Below are positions 44,647-55,116 of a stretch of DNA of 59,898 nucleotides, in pieces. The stretch comes from Isochrysis galbana (Eukaryota > Haptophyta > Isochrysidales > Isochrysidaceae): positions 2,492,172 to 2,552,069 of the forward strand of contig CM030934.1 in NCBI GenBank assembly GCA_018136815.1, given 5' to 3'. The position numbers were made by a program, and so were the translations under genes. The notes under the pieces were generated by a model that ran no database searches, was not told the origin of the DNA, and saw only the letters and a list, made by a program, of their open reading frames with translations. The number at the start of each line of letters is the position of its first letter. Positions within the stretch are counted from its first letter, which is position 1.

Positions 44647-46231
44647 ATGTCCGCTGGCGATGTCGTGCGTGAGGGCGATAAGGTCTGGACGCTAGTGCTC
44701 GATGCGCGTTTGCAGCCACGGAACAATCGGCCGAGCACCATCGGGCCCATTGCTGACGGCCGTGACATCAAGATTGGGCGTGCCGTAGAGTGCGACGTCA
44801 TACTCGACTCCAAGAGCTTCCCCTCGCTGATAAGCCGGCTTCACGCAACCCTACGCCTCGAGAATGGCATGCCGGTACTGTACGACTCGTCTCTGAATGG
44901 GTGCGATGTCGACGGCACTCGAAAAGTCAAGACGTCTGAACAGCGTGTGATCCTGCATGAAGGCGCCAAGATCATCTTTGGTGTACGGGGTTCTGAGACC
45001 GAATTCGTCTACAGGGTTACATGGGGCTCTCCGAAAGCAACAGTAGCTGCGCCGGCACTGGCCTCACCATTGCAGCCTACGATCCCTCTTGCCGTGAACA
45101 GTGAACGGCACAGCGGCAGTGGTCTTGGTCACACCATTGGTGCAGAGGACTTGGAAAGTGCACCAGAGGACATGATGATGGAAGAGCTGCAATGCTGTAT
45201 TTGTGCTGAACTTTTGGTTCGGCCATGCACGTTGACGTGCTCGCATTCGTTTTGCTCCCCTTGCATCTACGACTGGGAGCGAAGATCTCGTACTTGTGTC
45301 ATATGCAGAGAAGAGTTGCAGATTGAACCACCCAAGACGGTGTGGCTTCGTTCCTCATGCCATCTGCATGGGTGTATTAGCAGTCAGTACTAGCATCGGG
45401 CGTACCACCCGGCCCGCGCGCGCTGTCATGACCGCAAGAAAGTATGCAGGCGACGCGTCTAAGATCACAACCTTGTGGCGACAGCGACTCACCCGCAATG
45501 ATCAATCTTCTTTCCCCTATTTGCAGGTTCGATTGCTAGACGGCATTACTGCAAAGCTTGCTGCGCGATGCCTTCATGGCGCAGAAAAGGCGGATTGGCA
45601 CGAACGCGCTGCGGCCTGGGATGCGCGCGCGGACGAAGCCGCACGCACATGGGGAGATGCACTACCTAAACCGGGTGTGGCTGTCGCGGCCGCTGCAACA
45701 CCCGTGACTCGCTATGTGGTAGCGCCATGTACAGAAGGTTCTCGCTCCACTTGCCGTCGTTGCCTGAAAGCTTTGCCTCCTGGGTCTATACGACTCGGCG
45801 TACGATCGCATATCCCGTTATTCAATCACACAGTCGTATCTTGGCACCATCCGTCTTGCCTATCCTTGCGTGCACTCTTGGAAGAGGAGGCCTCTGCAGG
45901 TCGGCATATCACAAGCTCAACCGACGCGGACAAGATGCTCACCTCGCAGATGGAAGGCTATGCGCAGCTGGCTTTAGCCGACCGCGCGCACCTGTGCCAG
46001 CACATGTTGGCAGGCGCACAAGCTGTGCAAGGTGCTGCCTGCCGAGCAGCAAGTCGGAGAGCGGCACGGGACACGCCAACTAGCATGGCTAGTGGCGCTC
46101 GTGGGGGGGTTGGACGTGGCTCGGTGCGCGGCAATGCACGTGTAAATGCAAGTGGACCCCCGCAGGCCGCCGCGGGCGTTTCAGCCCGCACTAGCACCAA
46201 CCCTCGGCCACGCCGACCGGTTGGGCCATGA
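44647..46231 (+). CDS. FHA-RING E3 ligase-like protein with a PARP-type zinc finger
   Basis: Exons are 44647-45339 and 45527-46231, with an intron at 45340-45526 (GTGTGG...TTGCAG); 465 aa. The FHA domain, about residues 40-112, has IGRAVECDVILDS, SRLHATL and DSSLNG: it reads phosphothreonine. The RING, residues 183-220, has all eight ligands as C3HC4 (C183, C186, C198, H200, C203, C206, C217, C220) and would bind an E2. Exon 2 starts with a helix (VRLLDGITAKLAARC) and holds C307-x2-C310-x28-H339-x2-C342, the spacing of PARP-type zinc fingers that recognise DNA breaks. The C-terminus is basic and Gly/Arg-rich (GARGGVGRGSVRGNAR). FHA plus RING is the plan of CHFR and RNF8, checkpoint and DNA-damage ubiquitin ligases. 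A PARP-type finger here replaces CHFR's PAR-binding finger. A nuclear DNA-damage role is inferred. Confidence 0.85.
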
Positions 46232-46811
46232 CGAGCAAGCTTTGCCTTACACACAACCGTTGCTGAGGAGTAGAACATGTGCCTCTGCATTGTGCTGAGA
46301 CCACCGTCGGCAATTGGCAATTGGAGGCCGGACATTATGGTGCGTGCTATGTTAAGAAGCTCGCGCGTCTCGGTACGGTTGGCTTCCTTTCGATTGTTCG
46401 CTCGCGCTGGTGGCCCTTGGGACTTGTACTAAGAGGTGCCGCAATCACGGGCAACATCAATGCAGTGTTTGACGTTATGATGGATAGTAGATGATAATGA
46501 TAGGCAGGGGCTTGACGTTATGATGACGTTGACGACCAGGCAGATTTGCCAGTTACGATGAGTAGTCTATTCCACCACATAAAATTTATAATGGTTACCC
46601 CCCATGAGCCAACGGCCCACCGATAGCAGCTATCAGGAGCCTCGCTCGATGTCGCTTTCGTGTTGAATCAAGCCACACGGCTTGGATTGTAACGAGATGG
46701 CCCGAGGGCCCGACGAGACGTGACGAGATTTTTGCGGTAACGGCGAACTAGACTGTAGAGTGGGAGAGTTTCCCCTCTACTAAGCTTGGTCTTAATGCGG
46801 TGTGACCGTTT
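46232..46811. other. 3' flank of the FHA-RING gene, no supported feature
   Basis: No domain or repeat recognised. Contains ATGATGGATAGTAGATGATA-type short repeats near 46478. Confidence 0.4.
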
Positions 46812-47789
46812 TAGAGACAAGCGGGAAGAACCTACTTTTATAAGTGGGGGTCAATGGGGGCCTCGCGCCCCCCTCTCTCCATCGCGGACACCCCCCGGGG
46901 TGGGCCCGTACAATCCACCCCAGCCCCTGCCCTTTGGCAGGGGCTGAGCAATCAACACTCTGGCCCAGACCCCTAGTGGGCGCGGGCCGTGACTCGCACT
47001 CCCACGCCCAGCATGGGCCTGCCCTCGAGCTGACTCCCCCCCCATCCCTGGTCGCCAGGCGGACAGAGGGCTTCGGGCGGCTCCAAGGGCCAGCGAGGCA
47101 AGCGTGGGAGAGGCAGGGGGGGCCAGGGGCCAGGGGCTGAGCCCCAGCCTCCACTGCCCCCTGAGCTGCCCTGGCTGGCCCTCTGGGAGCCCCCAAAGGG
47201 CCTCTGAGAGCAGGCCGTGGCGCGCCGCATGGCGACGCGCCGCAGGGACAGAGGTGGAGGAGAATGGAGAGAGGGAGAGGGGGGGTTCTGCTCCCCCCCC
47301 GATGGGGTGCGGTGAGAAACGAGACTCGTTTGCGTTAGCAAACGGGCGGAGGGGGGCGGCTGGCGACAGGAGGGGGATGAGGAGGGAGAGGCTCAAGGCG
47401 CCTACGGGAACCACGGTGGCAGGTATCTCGGGGTGCAGTCTTTTATTTCTCGAGGACAGCTCGCGGCGAGAGCTGTAAGTAAGGGCCGTTTCTTTTCATG
47501 ACGAGAGGTTCCTCCCCCCCCCCCCCGGTGCTTTTTCCCGGAGAGTCGCCCGACGTAGGTCGGTCCGCCTCAATGGGTTTTCCCTCATTGTAGCTTGTGG
47601 GGAGTTATAATGGGAGCCGGGGGTTTGCGAGGGGGGAGATTCGGAGGGGTGCATATTCGTATGTGTCTAGTGACAACGCACGTCAAGGCGTACGGGCAGG
47701 TGCGCTGAGGGGTGTCGTGATAGTACCAGGCTAGTAGCAGTAGTGGTACTAACGCTCAGATGTTTTATTATTATAGAGACAAGCGGGAA
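46812..47789 (+). mobile_element. LINE-derived non-autonomous element N2 with 16-bp target-site duplication
   Basis: The duplication TAGAGACAAGCGGGAA lies at 46812-46827 and 47774-47789. The element (46828-47773, 946 bp) begins GAACCTACTTTTATAAGTGG and ends GTACTAACGCTCAGATG followed by TTTTATTATTA. It matches N1 (minus strand of 42867-43800) throughout. The open frames inside are compositional and not conserved in frame between the copies. Confidence 0.9.
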
Positions 47790-48220
47790 ACCGGGGCGAA
47801 AGGAATTGGCAAGGAACAAGGAAGCCGTCAGGAAGGTGGAAGGCGGAGGAAGTGTCTTGGCAGGGCGACGGAGGGCGTAGATTTTAACGGTCGTACGACG
47901 GTAGAAGAAGAGTGGAGAGGAGGGGTGGTAGTAGAGGTAGAGGCGGGGACGGTAAGACGGTAAAAAACCGGTTCTCAGGATCGCTTTCTTTTGGCAAAAA
48001 AGCATGGATGGCCTCCATATGCTCTAACTAGAAGACCCTCCGAGTCTCAATTTCCCATTCTTTCGCGCGCACGCGCGCCGACGGTAAGAAAATTCAAAAT
48101 TCCCATTTTTTGGCCCAGCGGTGTCGATCGACGGCTTGATCGACGGCCCACGTTACCACTTTAACGACCGCTCGGAAGCTGTTTTTGGTCGCTCGGCCAC
48201 AATTTTTTGCCTGGCTGGGC
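47790..48220. other. Intergenic, no supported feature
   Basis: Purine-rich 47800-47960, then AT-richer sequence with TTTTTTGGC strings. No gene seen. Confidence 0.4.
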
Positions 48221-48608
48221 CTCATCTAGGGCGGTCAAACAGGGGCTTTTTAACTATTAGTAAGGGTTGGGCTGCAATTTTTGACCGTGGCGCGAGGCCC
48301 AATAAAAAACCTTCAGGGGGGGCCACCCTGCCGCCACGAAAATCTTCGCCAGGAAATGGTGCGATTCTCCCCCCTCCCCCCCCCCTCCGTCACGCGCGCT
48401 CACGCTCTACTCGTAAAGAATTGGCGGTCGCGCCCGCGGGGGGATCGATTCCTTTATATCTAAGCTACATTCGGCATTTGATTCCCGCCCGATGCAGCGC
48501 CGTGTCGGGCTGCCGACAGTCCGACCACCCCCTGACCCTCTGGCATCATGGCCCGCGCAGCCCACCCAGCTCCTCACAGCGCGCGCACGCGGCTACCCTG
48601 GCTGCCGC
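48221..48608 (+). repeat. Dispersed repeat RD, full copy
   Basis: It matches 54171-54556 at high identity from AGGGCGGTCAAACAGGGGCT to GCGCGGCTACCCTGGCT. It holds an AATAAAAAACCT block, a TTTATATCTAAGCTACATTC block and an ATG frame (MQRRVGLPTVRPPPDPL). The two copies diverge abruptly after CTACCCTGGCT. Confidence 0.85.
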
Positions 48609-48904
48609 AGAGCCCGCCCTGACCATCCCGACCCGCCCCTCGCAGGATTTGCCCTCACTCGAACTCGGCATCGAGAACCAGGACCAGCTCACCGACGCGG
48701 CCGTCCACGCGTGGCTGACAAGCCTCCGCGTTGAGGCTGCCGTCGCGGCCCTCCTCTCTCTGACAGTGCCAGATTCGGCGCTGATCGATGAGGCAAGACC
48801 CGTGGGTGGCCTCAGGACGGGCCACGTCGTAGCTCTCTACGCCGCGGCGAGCAAAAAAGCCCAAGATCTTGTCAGAGCGCCTCACAGCGCATCTGGCGGG
48901 AACC
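48609..48904 (+). pseudogene. Unassigned ORF fragment downstream of repeat RD
   Basis: In the frame that is open from 48121 to 48945 this part looks protein-like: DLPSLELGIENQDQLTDAAV, WLTSLRVEAAVAALLSLTVP, VGGLRTGHVVALYAAASKKA. The spacing of hydrophobic residues resembles a small helical (SAM-like) domain, but the match is weak. It is flanked by repeat RD and satellite units, so it may be a retroelement ORF1 piece. Confidence 0.3.
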
Positions 48905-49330
48905 CACCGACGGCTCAACGTTCAGTGGGCTCGGCGGGTGGGTGATTTCGACGAGGGTTCGGCGCGCGGCCTGCCCGATTGACGTGACCATCCAGGTGGG
49001 ATATGCGTATATGGTATCTGGTGGGGTCCGCCATCCGGATGGATCGTGGAAAACGGCCACGCAGCGCGCCCGGCATCGGTTCGAAGTTGGGCTCTCCGGG
49101 CCTCCCTCGGCGACGGCTCAACGTTCAATGGGCTCGGCGGGTGGGTGATTTCGACGAGCGAGGGTTCGGCGCGCGGCCTGCCCGATTGGCGTGACCATCC
49201 GGGTGGGATATGCGTATATGGTATCTGGTGGGGTCCCCCATCCGGATGGATCGTCGAAATCGGCCACGCAGCGCGCCCGGCATCGGTTCGAAGTTGGGCT
49301 TTTTGAGCTTTTGCGATTTTAGCGTCTTTT
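48905..49330 (+). repeat. Diverged satellite units, two copies, period about 207 bp
   Basis: Two units each contain CCTGCCCGATTG.CGTGACC, TATGCGTATATGGTATCTGG, CCATCCGGATGGATCGT and GGCATCGGTTCGAAGTTGGG. Order and spacing match the minus strand of the array at 13388-15470 (GATTGGCGTAGCTGC, TATGGTGCTTGGTGTG, CTGGATCA, CTCAAAGTTGGGC). Confidence 0.8.
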
Positions 49331-49840
49331 GTCAGTTTTTGATTACGTTTTGTTGTGGGGGCCCAAGGGGGGGGTCCGGGTCCTAATGGGCCCCGGATAT
49401 GTGCTAGTTGGGTGTATTGGGAACTTTCTCCCGAAAAAAATCCTTAAATTTCCTCAATTCTGAGATGATCATTTTTTCACCCCTTGTTTGATCGCCCTAC
49501 CTCATCAGTTGTGATGATAATGATATACTAGATGGATACGTATGACTCGATCGTTTATCGTATATCGATGTTTAATTGTACATATACATATGTGCCCCAT
49601 CCTAACGCTAAAGCTCGCCCACCACCATCCCCTTTCGCCTCCCCTTGCTTTCTCGGAGTAGGGCAGCGTACTATCTTAGCACAAACCTAGCCAGGCATTC
49701 AACAGGTTAGTCTAAGATGCGCACAGGCTTTAGATACCCCGAGAGATGAGAAGCAAGGGCGGCCAGCAGCAGACGGAGCCGTTCAGCCGGTGAGAAGGTG
49801 TGAAGAAATGTGTGAAAGAAGATAGCTTGCTGGCTCTCCG
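49331..49840. other. Intergenic upstream of the acetyltransferase
   Basis: Mixed composition; a TATGACTCGATCG/TATATCGATG/ATATACATATG segment at 49539-49592 is AT-rich. No pyrimidine tract precedes the ATG at 49841, unlike most genes here. Confidence 0.4.
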
Positions 49841-50764
49841 ATGATGCCGACGGCCCCTTCGCTCATAGCACTCTGCGGGGCTAAGCGCTTCCGTGAGAGC
49901 AGCGACGAGGAGATCGCGGCACACGCTGGTGCCATCGTCTACCAGCTTCACGCCCACGCACGTCGCATGCACGACTCGCTGCTCCTTCGTCGGATAGCGG
50001 AGGAGGCGGTGCTCTCGCAGATGTCACTCAGTGCGATCGTCGCGGCGGTCCTCGCAGAGAAGGCGAGTGCAGTGTTAAACAGGGGATCAGTCGAGCTCAA
50101 TGCATTTTCCAGAGACGTACGCATGGTACTCTCAACCCCACCTCTCCTTCGCTGCCTCGTGTGCGATCTCTACAAGATCGTGCAGGCGGATCCAGCCTGT
50201 GAGAGTCTGCTGCAGCCGGTCCTCTTCTTTAAGGGGTTTCATGCCCTCTGCCTGCACCGCGTCGCACACACACTTTGGACAAGGAATACAGCTGCAGATC
50301 GGCTGGAGGCCTTTCAGCTTCAGGCCATGAGCTCTGAGCTGTTCTGTGTCGACATTCACCCCGCAGCCAAGGTAAGCCCTGGCGTGATGATGGATCATGC
50401 TTCGAGTGTCGTCATTGGCTCTACGGCCGTCATCGGTAGTGACGTCTATATCCTTCACCAGATTACTCTCGGAGGCACAGGCAAGCATGGTCGTGGAAAA
50501 AAACGGCACCCAACAATAGGTGATGGAGTAAATTTGGGCGCAAGTTGCACGATTCTTGGCGACATATCAATAGGGCAGGGTTCAACTGTTGGTGCAGGGG
50601 CTATTGTCACACGTTCCGTTCCTAGTGGTTCAACTGTCGTAGGTGTGAACAGAATACTTCCCAGCAGTCCTGATGCAACGTCAATGCGCGTGCACAGTCT
50701 CCACGGTGGCACCAAAGTGGTATCGCAAACGCGCACAGATACCCAGCCTCACTCACGCCTCTAG
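49841..50764 (+). CDS. Serine O-acetyltransferase
   Basis: A single exon of 307 codons from ATG 49841 (a second ATG follows directly) to TAG. It transfers acetyl from acetyl-CoA to serine to give O-acetylserine, the precursor of cysteine. The N-terminal helical part (RDVRMVLSTPPLLRCLVCDL, FFKGFHALCLHRVAHTLW) is typical of SATs; the left-handed beta-helix follows: DIHPAAKVSPGVMMDHASSV, ILHQITLGGTGKHGRGKKRH, IGDGVNLGASCTILGDISIG. Catalytic D171 and H186 (DIHP, DHA) and the GGTGK..RHP loop are present. The usual Glu of the GETAV motif is Ser here (GSTAV, about residue 194), which is unusual. No clear transit peptide is visible, so a cytosolic form is likely. The C-terminal tail is longer and polar, without the usual terminal Ile. 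Confidence 0.92.
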   Translation: MMPTAPSLIALCGAKRFRESSDEEIAAHAGAIVYQLHAHARRMHDSLLLRRIAEEAVLSQMSLSAIVAAVLAEKASAVLNRGSVELNAFSRDVRMVLSTPPLLRCLVCDLYKIVQADPACESLLQPVLFFKGFHALCLHRVAHTLWTRNTAADRLEAFQLQAMSSELFCVDIHPAAKVSPGVMMDHASSVVIGSTAVIGSDVYILHQITLGGTGKHGRGKKRHPTIGDGVNLGASCTILGDISIGQGSTVGAGAIVTRSVPSGSTVVGVNRILPSSPDATSMRVHSLHGGTKVVSQTRTDTQPHSRL

Positions 50765-51397
50765 CATGAGAGCCACCTCCAAACTTTGTCAGTTTCTTCG
50801 AAAGTGATCAGCTCGTAACGCTTAACGTGTCATCCGTCAGGTCGAACCAGACGATTCCTTCCGTTGACTGCGCTTGTTGGTTCAAGATCTGACTTGGATC
50901 GCGACGTCTCAATCACAGAATGGAGAAAGAATGTGCTCATATAAGCTCATGCACATGTCATGTAACCCTTTTGTGACATAGGACGGCCCTAAGCTTTCTT
51001 GCCAACGATGTTGTTTGGCGAACGCTTGCGTTTGCGCAAGTGAACGGTATACCGCACGGGGGGGGGGGGGTTCTAGACCTGTGACAGAGCAACTAAGTTT
51101 ATACTTGGTTCCCCCAGAATGAAGGGGGTAGTGTAGAGGTATCGCCCTGGCACCATCGCGGTGACCAGGGCGGTCGAGGCAGTAGAGAGAGCGACGCCAT
51201 CGCTTGCACTCTCTCCAGAACAGAACCGGATAAAATTCTCTTTACAAAACCCCAAACACCACTATCTCACGCACACTCACAGTAACACGTAGAACACTAA
51301 TGTAAACAGGAGGTAGATATCTAGATATCTGGCGGGTATCTAGTTCCACGCCTTAGACCTGGCTCCTTTGGGTCAAGATTACCCGAAAGGCGAAAGG
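50765..51397. other. 3' flank of the acetyltransferase and repeat-like sequence
   Basis: A G run lies at 51059-51070, followed by AACTAAGTTTATACTTGGTT, which resembles the palindrome AACTAAGTATAAACTTAGTT at 7771. A minus-strand frame at 51073-51255 (STASTALVTAMVPGRYLYTT) is unassigned and might be a retroelement remnant. Confidence 0.35.
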
Positions 51398-53946
51398 AAA
51401 AAAAAAACTTCTTAATATTCTCGCCGCGCGCGCGACTACGCACCCTTATTGTGCTGCCACGCCCGCTACTCTCATCTCCCCTCCACCTGCCTTGCGGCTC
51501 GTCCCTCGTGCACTACCTAGGGGCTGGGTGTTTGGGGTTTCCTGCAGCAGGCGGTGTGCTCCGATCGATCCCCGATAGGTTTTCCACTCCTTCCTCCTGC
51601 GCCATCGGGCTATCGGTTTCCATGTTTTCTTGTTGAGTCCGTGAGTCCGTGAGGTGGGCGGTTAAATCGCGGGGAGTTTTGAGGGCGGGGGGCAGGTAGG
51701 CGGGTGAGACGTGGGACACGGCTTTGTGTTGTGCGCGGTTAGGCGAGTCTATCCATTATGCGGAGCGCTTGCGCTACCGCGGACAGGTTCATGCCCAGCG
51801 TTAGCGTGCCTTTGTCGTTGATCGTAAAGACGGGGGCGCATAGTTCTCGCGGGGTCTTGAGCTTGGGTTTTCTTCCCTGGGAGGCTTTGCTGGTGCGTGC
51901 GGCCGAGGGTCTCTCCGGGGGTACGAGGCCTCTGGCGAGTACTGTGAATCTACTCAGGGTCTTTTCGATGACCGGCACGTGGTGGAAGGTATAGTTGTCA
52001 AATTCTGCTTTGTAGAAGTCACCTATTATGTACCTCCATGCTATGAGGTAGAGAGCTTTGAGGCTGTCGGGTGTCGGGGCGTTCGGGTATACGAACAGTC
52101 TATCCTTGAGTTTCTGGACCGTCGATCTGTTTCTATCAGGCGTGTAGCCTGTCACAGCTTCTACGGTCAGGAAGATTTGTTGTGTGGAAGGGCATCTGGC
52201 CAGGTGTGTCGAACTTTCGCGGTGTTTACCGCAAAGTCTGCATCTCGTGGTGGTCGCCGTGGCGAACCGGTTTCGTGTGCCTAGCCTTCTGTGGGTGATG
52301 TGCTTGAAGTGGGGGTGCTTATCCGTGTGTTTTAACATGGGGTGTGTGTAGAGTTTTGCCACGTGCATCCACTCGTCTTGGGTCAGTGCTAGCTTCCGAG
52401 CCCACGCTTCTCGGGCTGGTTGGGGTTGGGCGCTGGGGCCGCCCTTGAGGTATTCTCTCGTTATGTCGGACACGGTGATTTGGTCTAGTTGCTTTTTATC
52501 GTTGAGTGTGTATTCGTCCGCTAGCGGGTATTCTAAGTGTTTCGGGCCTTTTAGCCCGCTTTCCCATTTGGCCGGTGCGTGGTATAGTGTCTCTTCTCCC
52601 GGTTTCGCTACTTCGGTGGTGTTCGCGGTTTCGCCTAAATAGTTGATGTTTGTGTATGTCCATATATTGTTCATTTTAGTGATGTATTTGTCGTCTTCCG
52701 ACGCCTTGACTTCCTTCGCCTCATTTTCCGGCGGAGTCACACCGTTCGTTTGTACCGTTTGCGTCCTAGAGGCGGCTGGGTTCGGTGGCGGGTCTACCTG
52801 TGCTTTATCTAGGAGTCTCGAGGCGTGGCGAACCACGCATTCCCACGAGTTCAAGAATTCCTTTTTATCTATTTTTGCCCCCGCGTGGAGGAAAGTCTCA
52901 GGGAGGTGTTCTACGTACCGCGCGCATTCTTCTTGAGTGTAGGGTTCGGTAAATTTGGCGTCTTTATAGACGTTGTGCACGACATGTGTGTGCAGAGATT
53001 CCCATAGGCTGACCCACGCGGTTCGGGTGATCGGCGGGGGGTCGTGGCAGTTGTGCCATAGCGGCTGAGAGAGCGCTCCTTCCCTAGAGAGGAGCGAGCG
53101 GTTTATCCTCAGTGCCCTGAAGTTTGTTAGGGCCTCTTTCCAGAATGTCGGCAACGCCGGGTTTCCTCTGAGGCTGCCCATAGGGCCTGAGGGCAATGAG
53201 GAGGGTGGCAAGCCGGCGGCAGGCGCGGCTGAAGAGACGACTTCGGAGACGCTGACGACCCCTTCGTCAGCGAGCGAGGATACATCAGACAGGCTAGTCG
53301 GTAGCGGTCGCCAAACCAATCGGGTTGGCGCAACCATCGTAGGCGGCGCGAGCCAGCGGCGAACAGCGAGGGTGTAGGCCACCGTCCATGCGGAGGGGCT
53401 AACCTCGCTGGCGCGGCCAAGGCAGCTCAAAGGCGAGTCTCGAGGGAACGAATCGGACAGTCCATCCAAGATTTGACTGGCGACAGCAGACGGATCGGCA
53501 GCGACGGAGCTCAAGGCAAGAATTAGCGTTGAACGCTCGTAATCGAGAGCATTGAACGAATGATTCGAGGACGACGAGAGCGACGAAGGGGGTAGCGAAC
53601 GAACGGCGAGAGAGAACGGAACTCCCGGAGTCGAATCGTCCCCACCACATATGAGCAGATGGGGGTGACTCCGGATCGATTGAACGACTGAAACGAAGAC
53701 GCGAATTTCGGGAAATACGGCATCGCAACCTAGGGTAGTATCCCCAGGTTGGAACGACAACAAGAAGGCTTTGCTCAGCCGTCCGAGGGACGGCGAGCTC
53801 GTAGATCGGAGAGGCGAAACATTAGAGGTACGAAATGAAACGCGAACGGGAGTGACAGAAGTGTCGAGAAGCGAAAGGGGTGGCGGTCCAGGCCGCCGAG
53901 GAATCGAGAAGTCAACGAAGCATATGGCGGCGGCCTCGCCTATTCC
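51398..53946 (-). mobile_element. LINE copy L3, RT core missing
   Basis: Minus-strand element whose ORF (51739-53946) is followed by a 3' UTR matching that of L1: CCTAGGTAGTGCACGAGGG, CGGCGAGAATATTAAGAAG and a T run with CCTTT near 51400. The 5' limit is uncertain; leader repeat RE (54874-55112) lies upstream on the same strand, with repeat RD (54171-54556) between. Confidence 0.7.
51739..53946 (-). pseudogene. LINE ORF: unknown N-terminus joined to ORF2 C-terminus
   Basis: The frame is open for 736 codons between an in-frame TAG (53947-53949) and the stop at 51739-51741; there is no ATG near the beginning, so the start is unknown. Residues about 1-260 are Ser/Pro/Leu-rich (such as VSVVQSIRSHPHLLICGGDD, ASEVSPSAWTVAYTLAVRRW) and unassigned. 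From about 53160 the sequence is LINE ORF2 distal region: LPTFWKEALTNFRALRINRS, LSQPLWHNC, TAWVSLWESLHTHVVHN. Later comes HFKHITHRRLGTRNRFATAT, then the CxxC...H...C knuckle (CRLCGKHRESSTHLARC) and a WRYIIGDFY block. RT and endonuclease domains are absent between the two parts. It is the longest and best-preserved C-terminus in the window. Confidence 0.75.
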
Positions 53947-54164
53947 CTAACGGCGGTTGCGGCCGAGGACGACGAGACGACGAAGGTAGGCGCGGTGGGC
54001 GTCGGGAATCTCCGGCTCGCCCTCGCAAAGGAAGCGAGCGTTGAGCGCTCGTAATCGGGAGCATTGAACGAATGATTCGAGGACGACGAGAGCGACGAAG
54101 GAGGTAGCGAACGAATGGCGAGAGAGAACGGAACTCCCGGAGTCGAATCGTCCCCACCACATAT
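53529..54164 (-). repeat. Duplicated segment of about 127 bp
   Basis: 53529-53655 and 54038-54164 are near-identical direct copies containing GAGCATTGAACGAATGATTC and GACTCCGGGAGTTCCG (minus strand). One lies inside the L3 ORF and the other upstream, next to repeat RD. The two copies are about 510 bp apart. Confidence 0.8.
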
Positions 54165-54170
54165 GAGCAG

Positions 54171-54556
54171 ATAGGGCGGTCAAACAGGGGCTTTTTAAAC
54201 TATTAGTAAGGGTTGGGCTGCATTTTTTGACCGTGGCGCGATGCCCAATAAAAAACCTCCCGGGGGGGCTACCTGACGCTACGAAAATCTTCGCCAAGAA
54301 ATGGTGCGATTCGCCCCCCCTCCCCCCTCCTCCGTCACGCGCGCTCACGCTCTACCCGTAAAGAATGGGCGGTCGCGCCCGCGGGGGGATCGGTTCCTTT
54401 ATATCTAAGCTACATTCGGCATTTGATTCCCGCCCGATGCAGCGCCGTGTCGGGCTGCCGACAGTCCGACCACCCCCTGACCCTCTGGCATCATTGCCCG
54501 CGCAGCCCACCCAGCTCCTCACAGCGCGCGCTCGCGGCTACCCTGGCTACCAGAGG
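54171..54556 (+). repeat. Dispersed repeat RD, full copy
   Basis: It matches 48221-48608 from AGGGCGGTCAAACAGGGGCT to GCTCGCGGCTACCCTGGCT. It lies between the duplicated L3 segment and leader RE, apparently nested in the retroelement upstream region. Confidence 0.85.
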
Positions 54557-54873
54557 CCCCACGATGACGACTGACGATAGGACGACGGACAACGACACCC
54601 AGGAAAACACCCCGACTCTCGCCCCACGACTTTCTCACGTAACTCGACTAAAATCAAACCCAAACACTCCGGCCAGACGACGACGGACGACGATCAGAAG
54701 GCGATCTGTCGGCGATCCCGTCTGGAAGGGGAATCGCACCATAACGGAAACGAGGGGCAATCCTGCCGCACAAGATTCCAAGAGACCTACCAAATAAGAC
54801 GAAAGGAGTGCGATGTGCCTAAGGGGGAGATACGAAGAGGTCGTAAATTAAACCTGATTGCCCCCAGAAGCAG

Positions 54874-55112
54874 ATAAAGAACCGCTGTAGAGATAGCAAA
54901 TTAAACCTATTTGCGAGGCGCCTGGGAGGAAGAAAGGTGGGGAAACTTCCCTTCTCTTTCGAGAGAAAGAGAGAGGGCGCTCCACAACCCACGATCCCAT
55001 GCATCCAAGCGAAGCTTTTGACCGAGAACGAGAACGAGAGAATTATAACGATAAATACCGAACGACGAAGAGAAGAGCGAAGCCTAACGAGTGTTGATTC
55101 GCGAATGCGACA
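54874..55112 (-). repeat. Leader repeat RE, copy 3 (239 bp)
   Basis: It matches 19861-20099 on the other strand base for base over most of its length, including GAGAACGAGAACGAGAGAAT and GGCGCCTGGGAGGAAGAAAG. It lies upstream of LINE copy L3 in the right orientation to be part of its 5' region. Confidence 0.8.
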
Positions 55113-55116
55113 CTGC

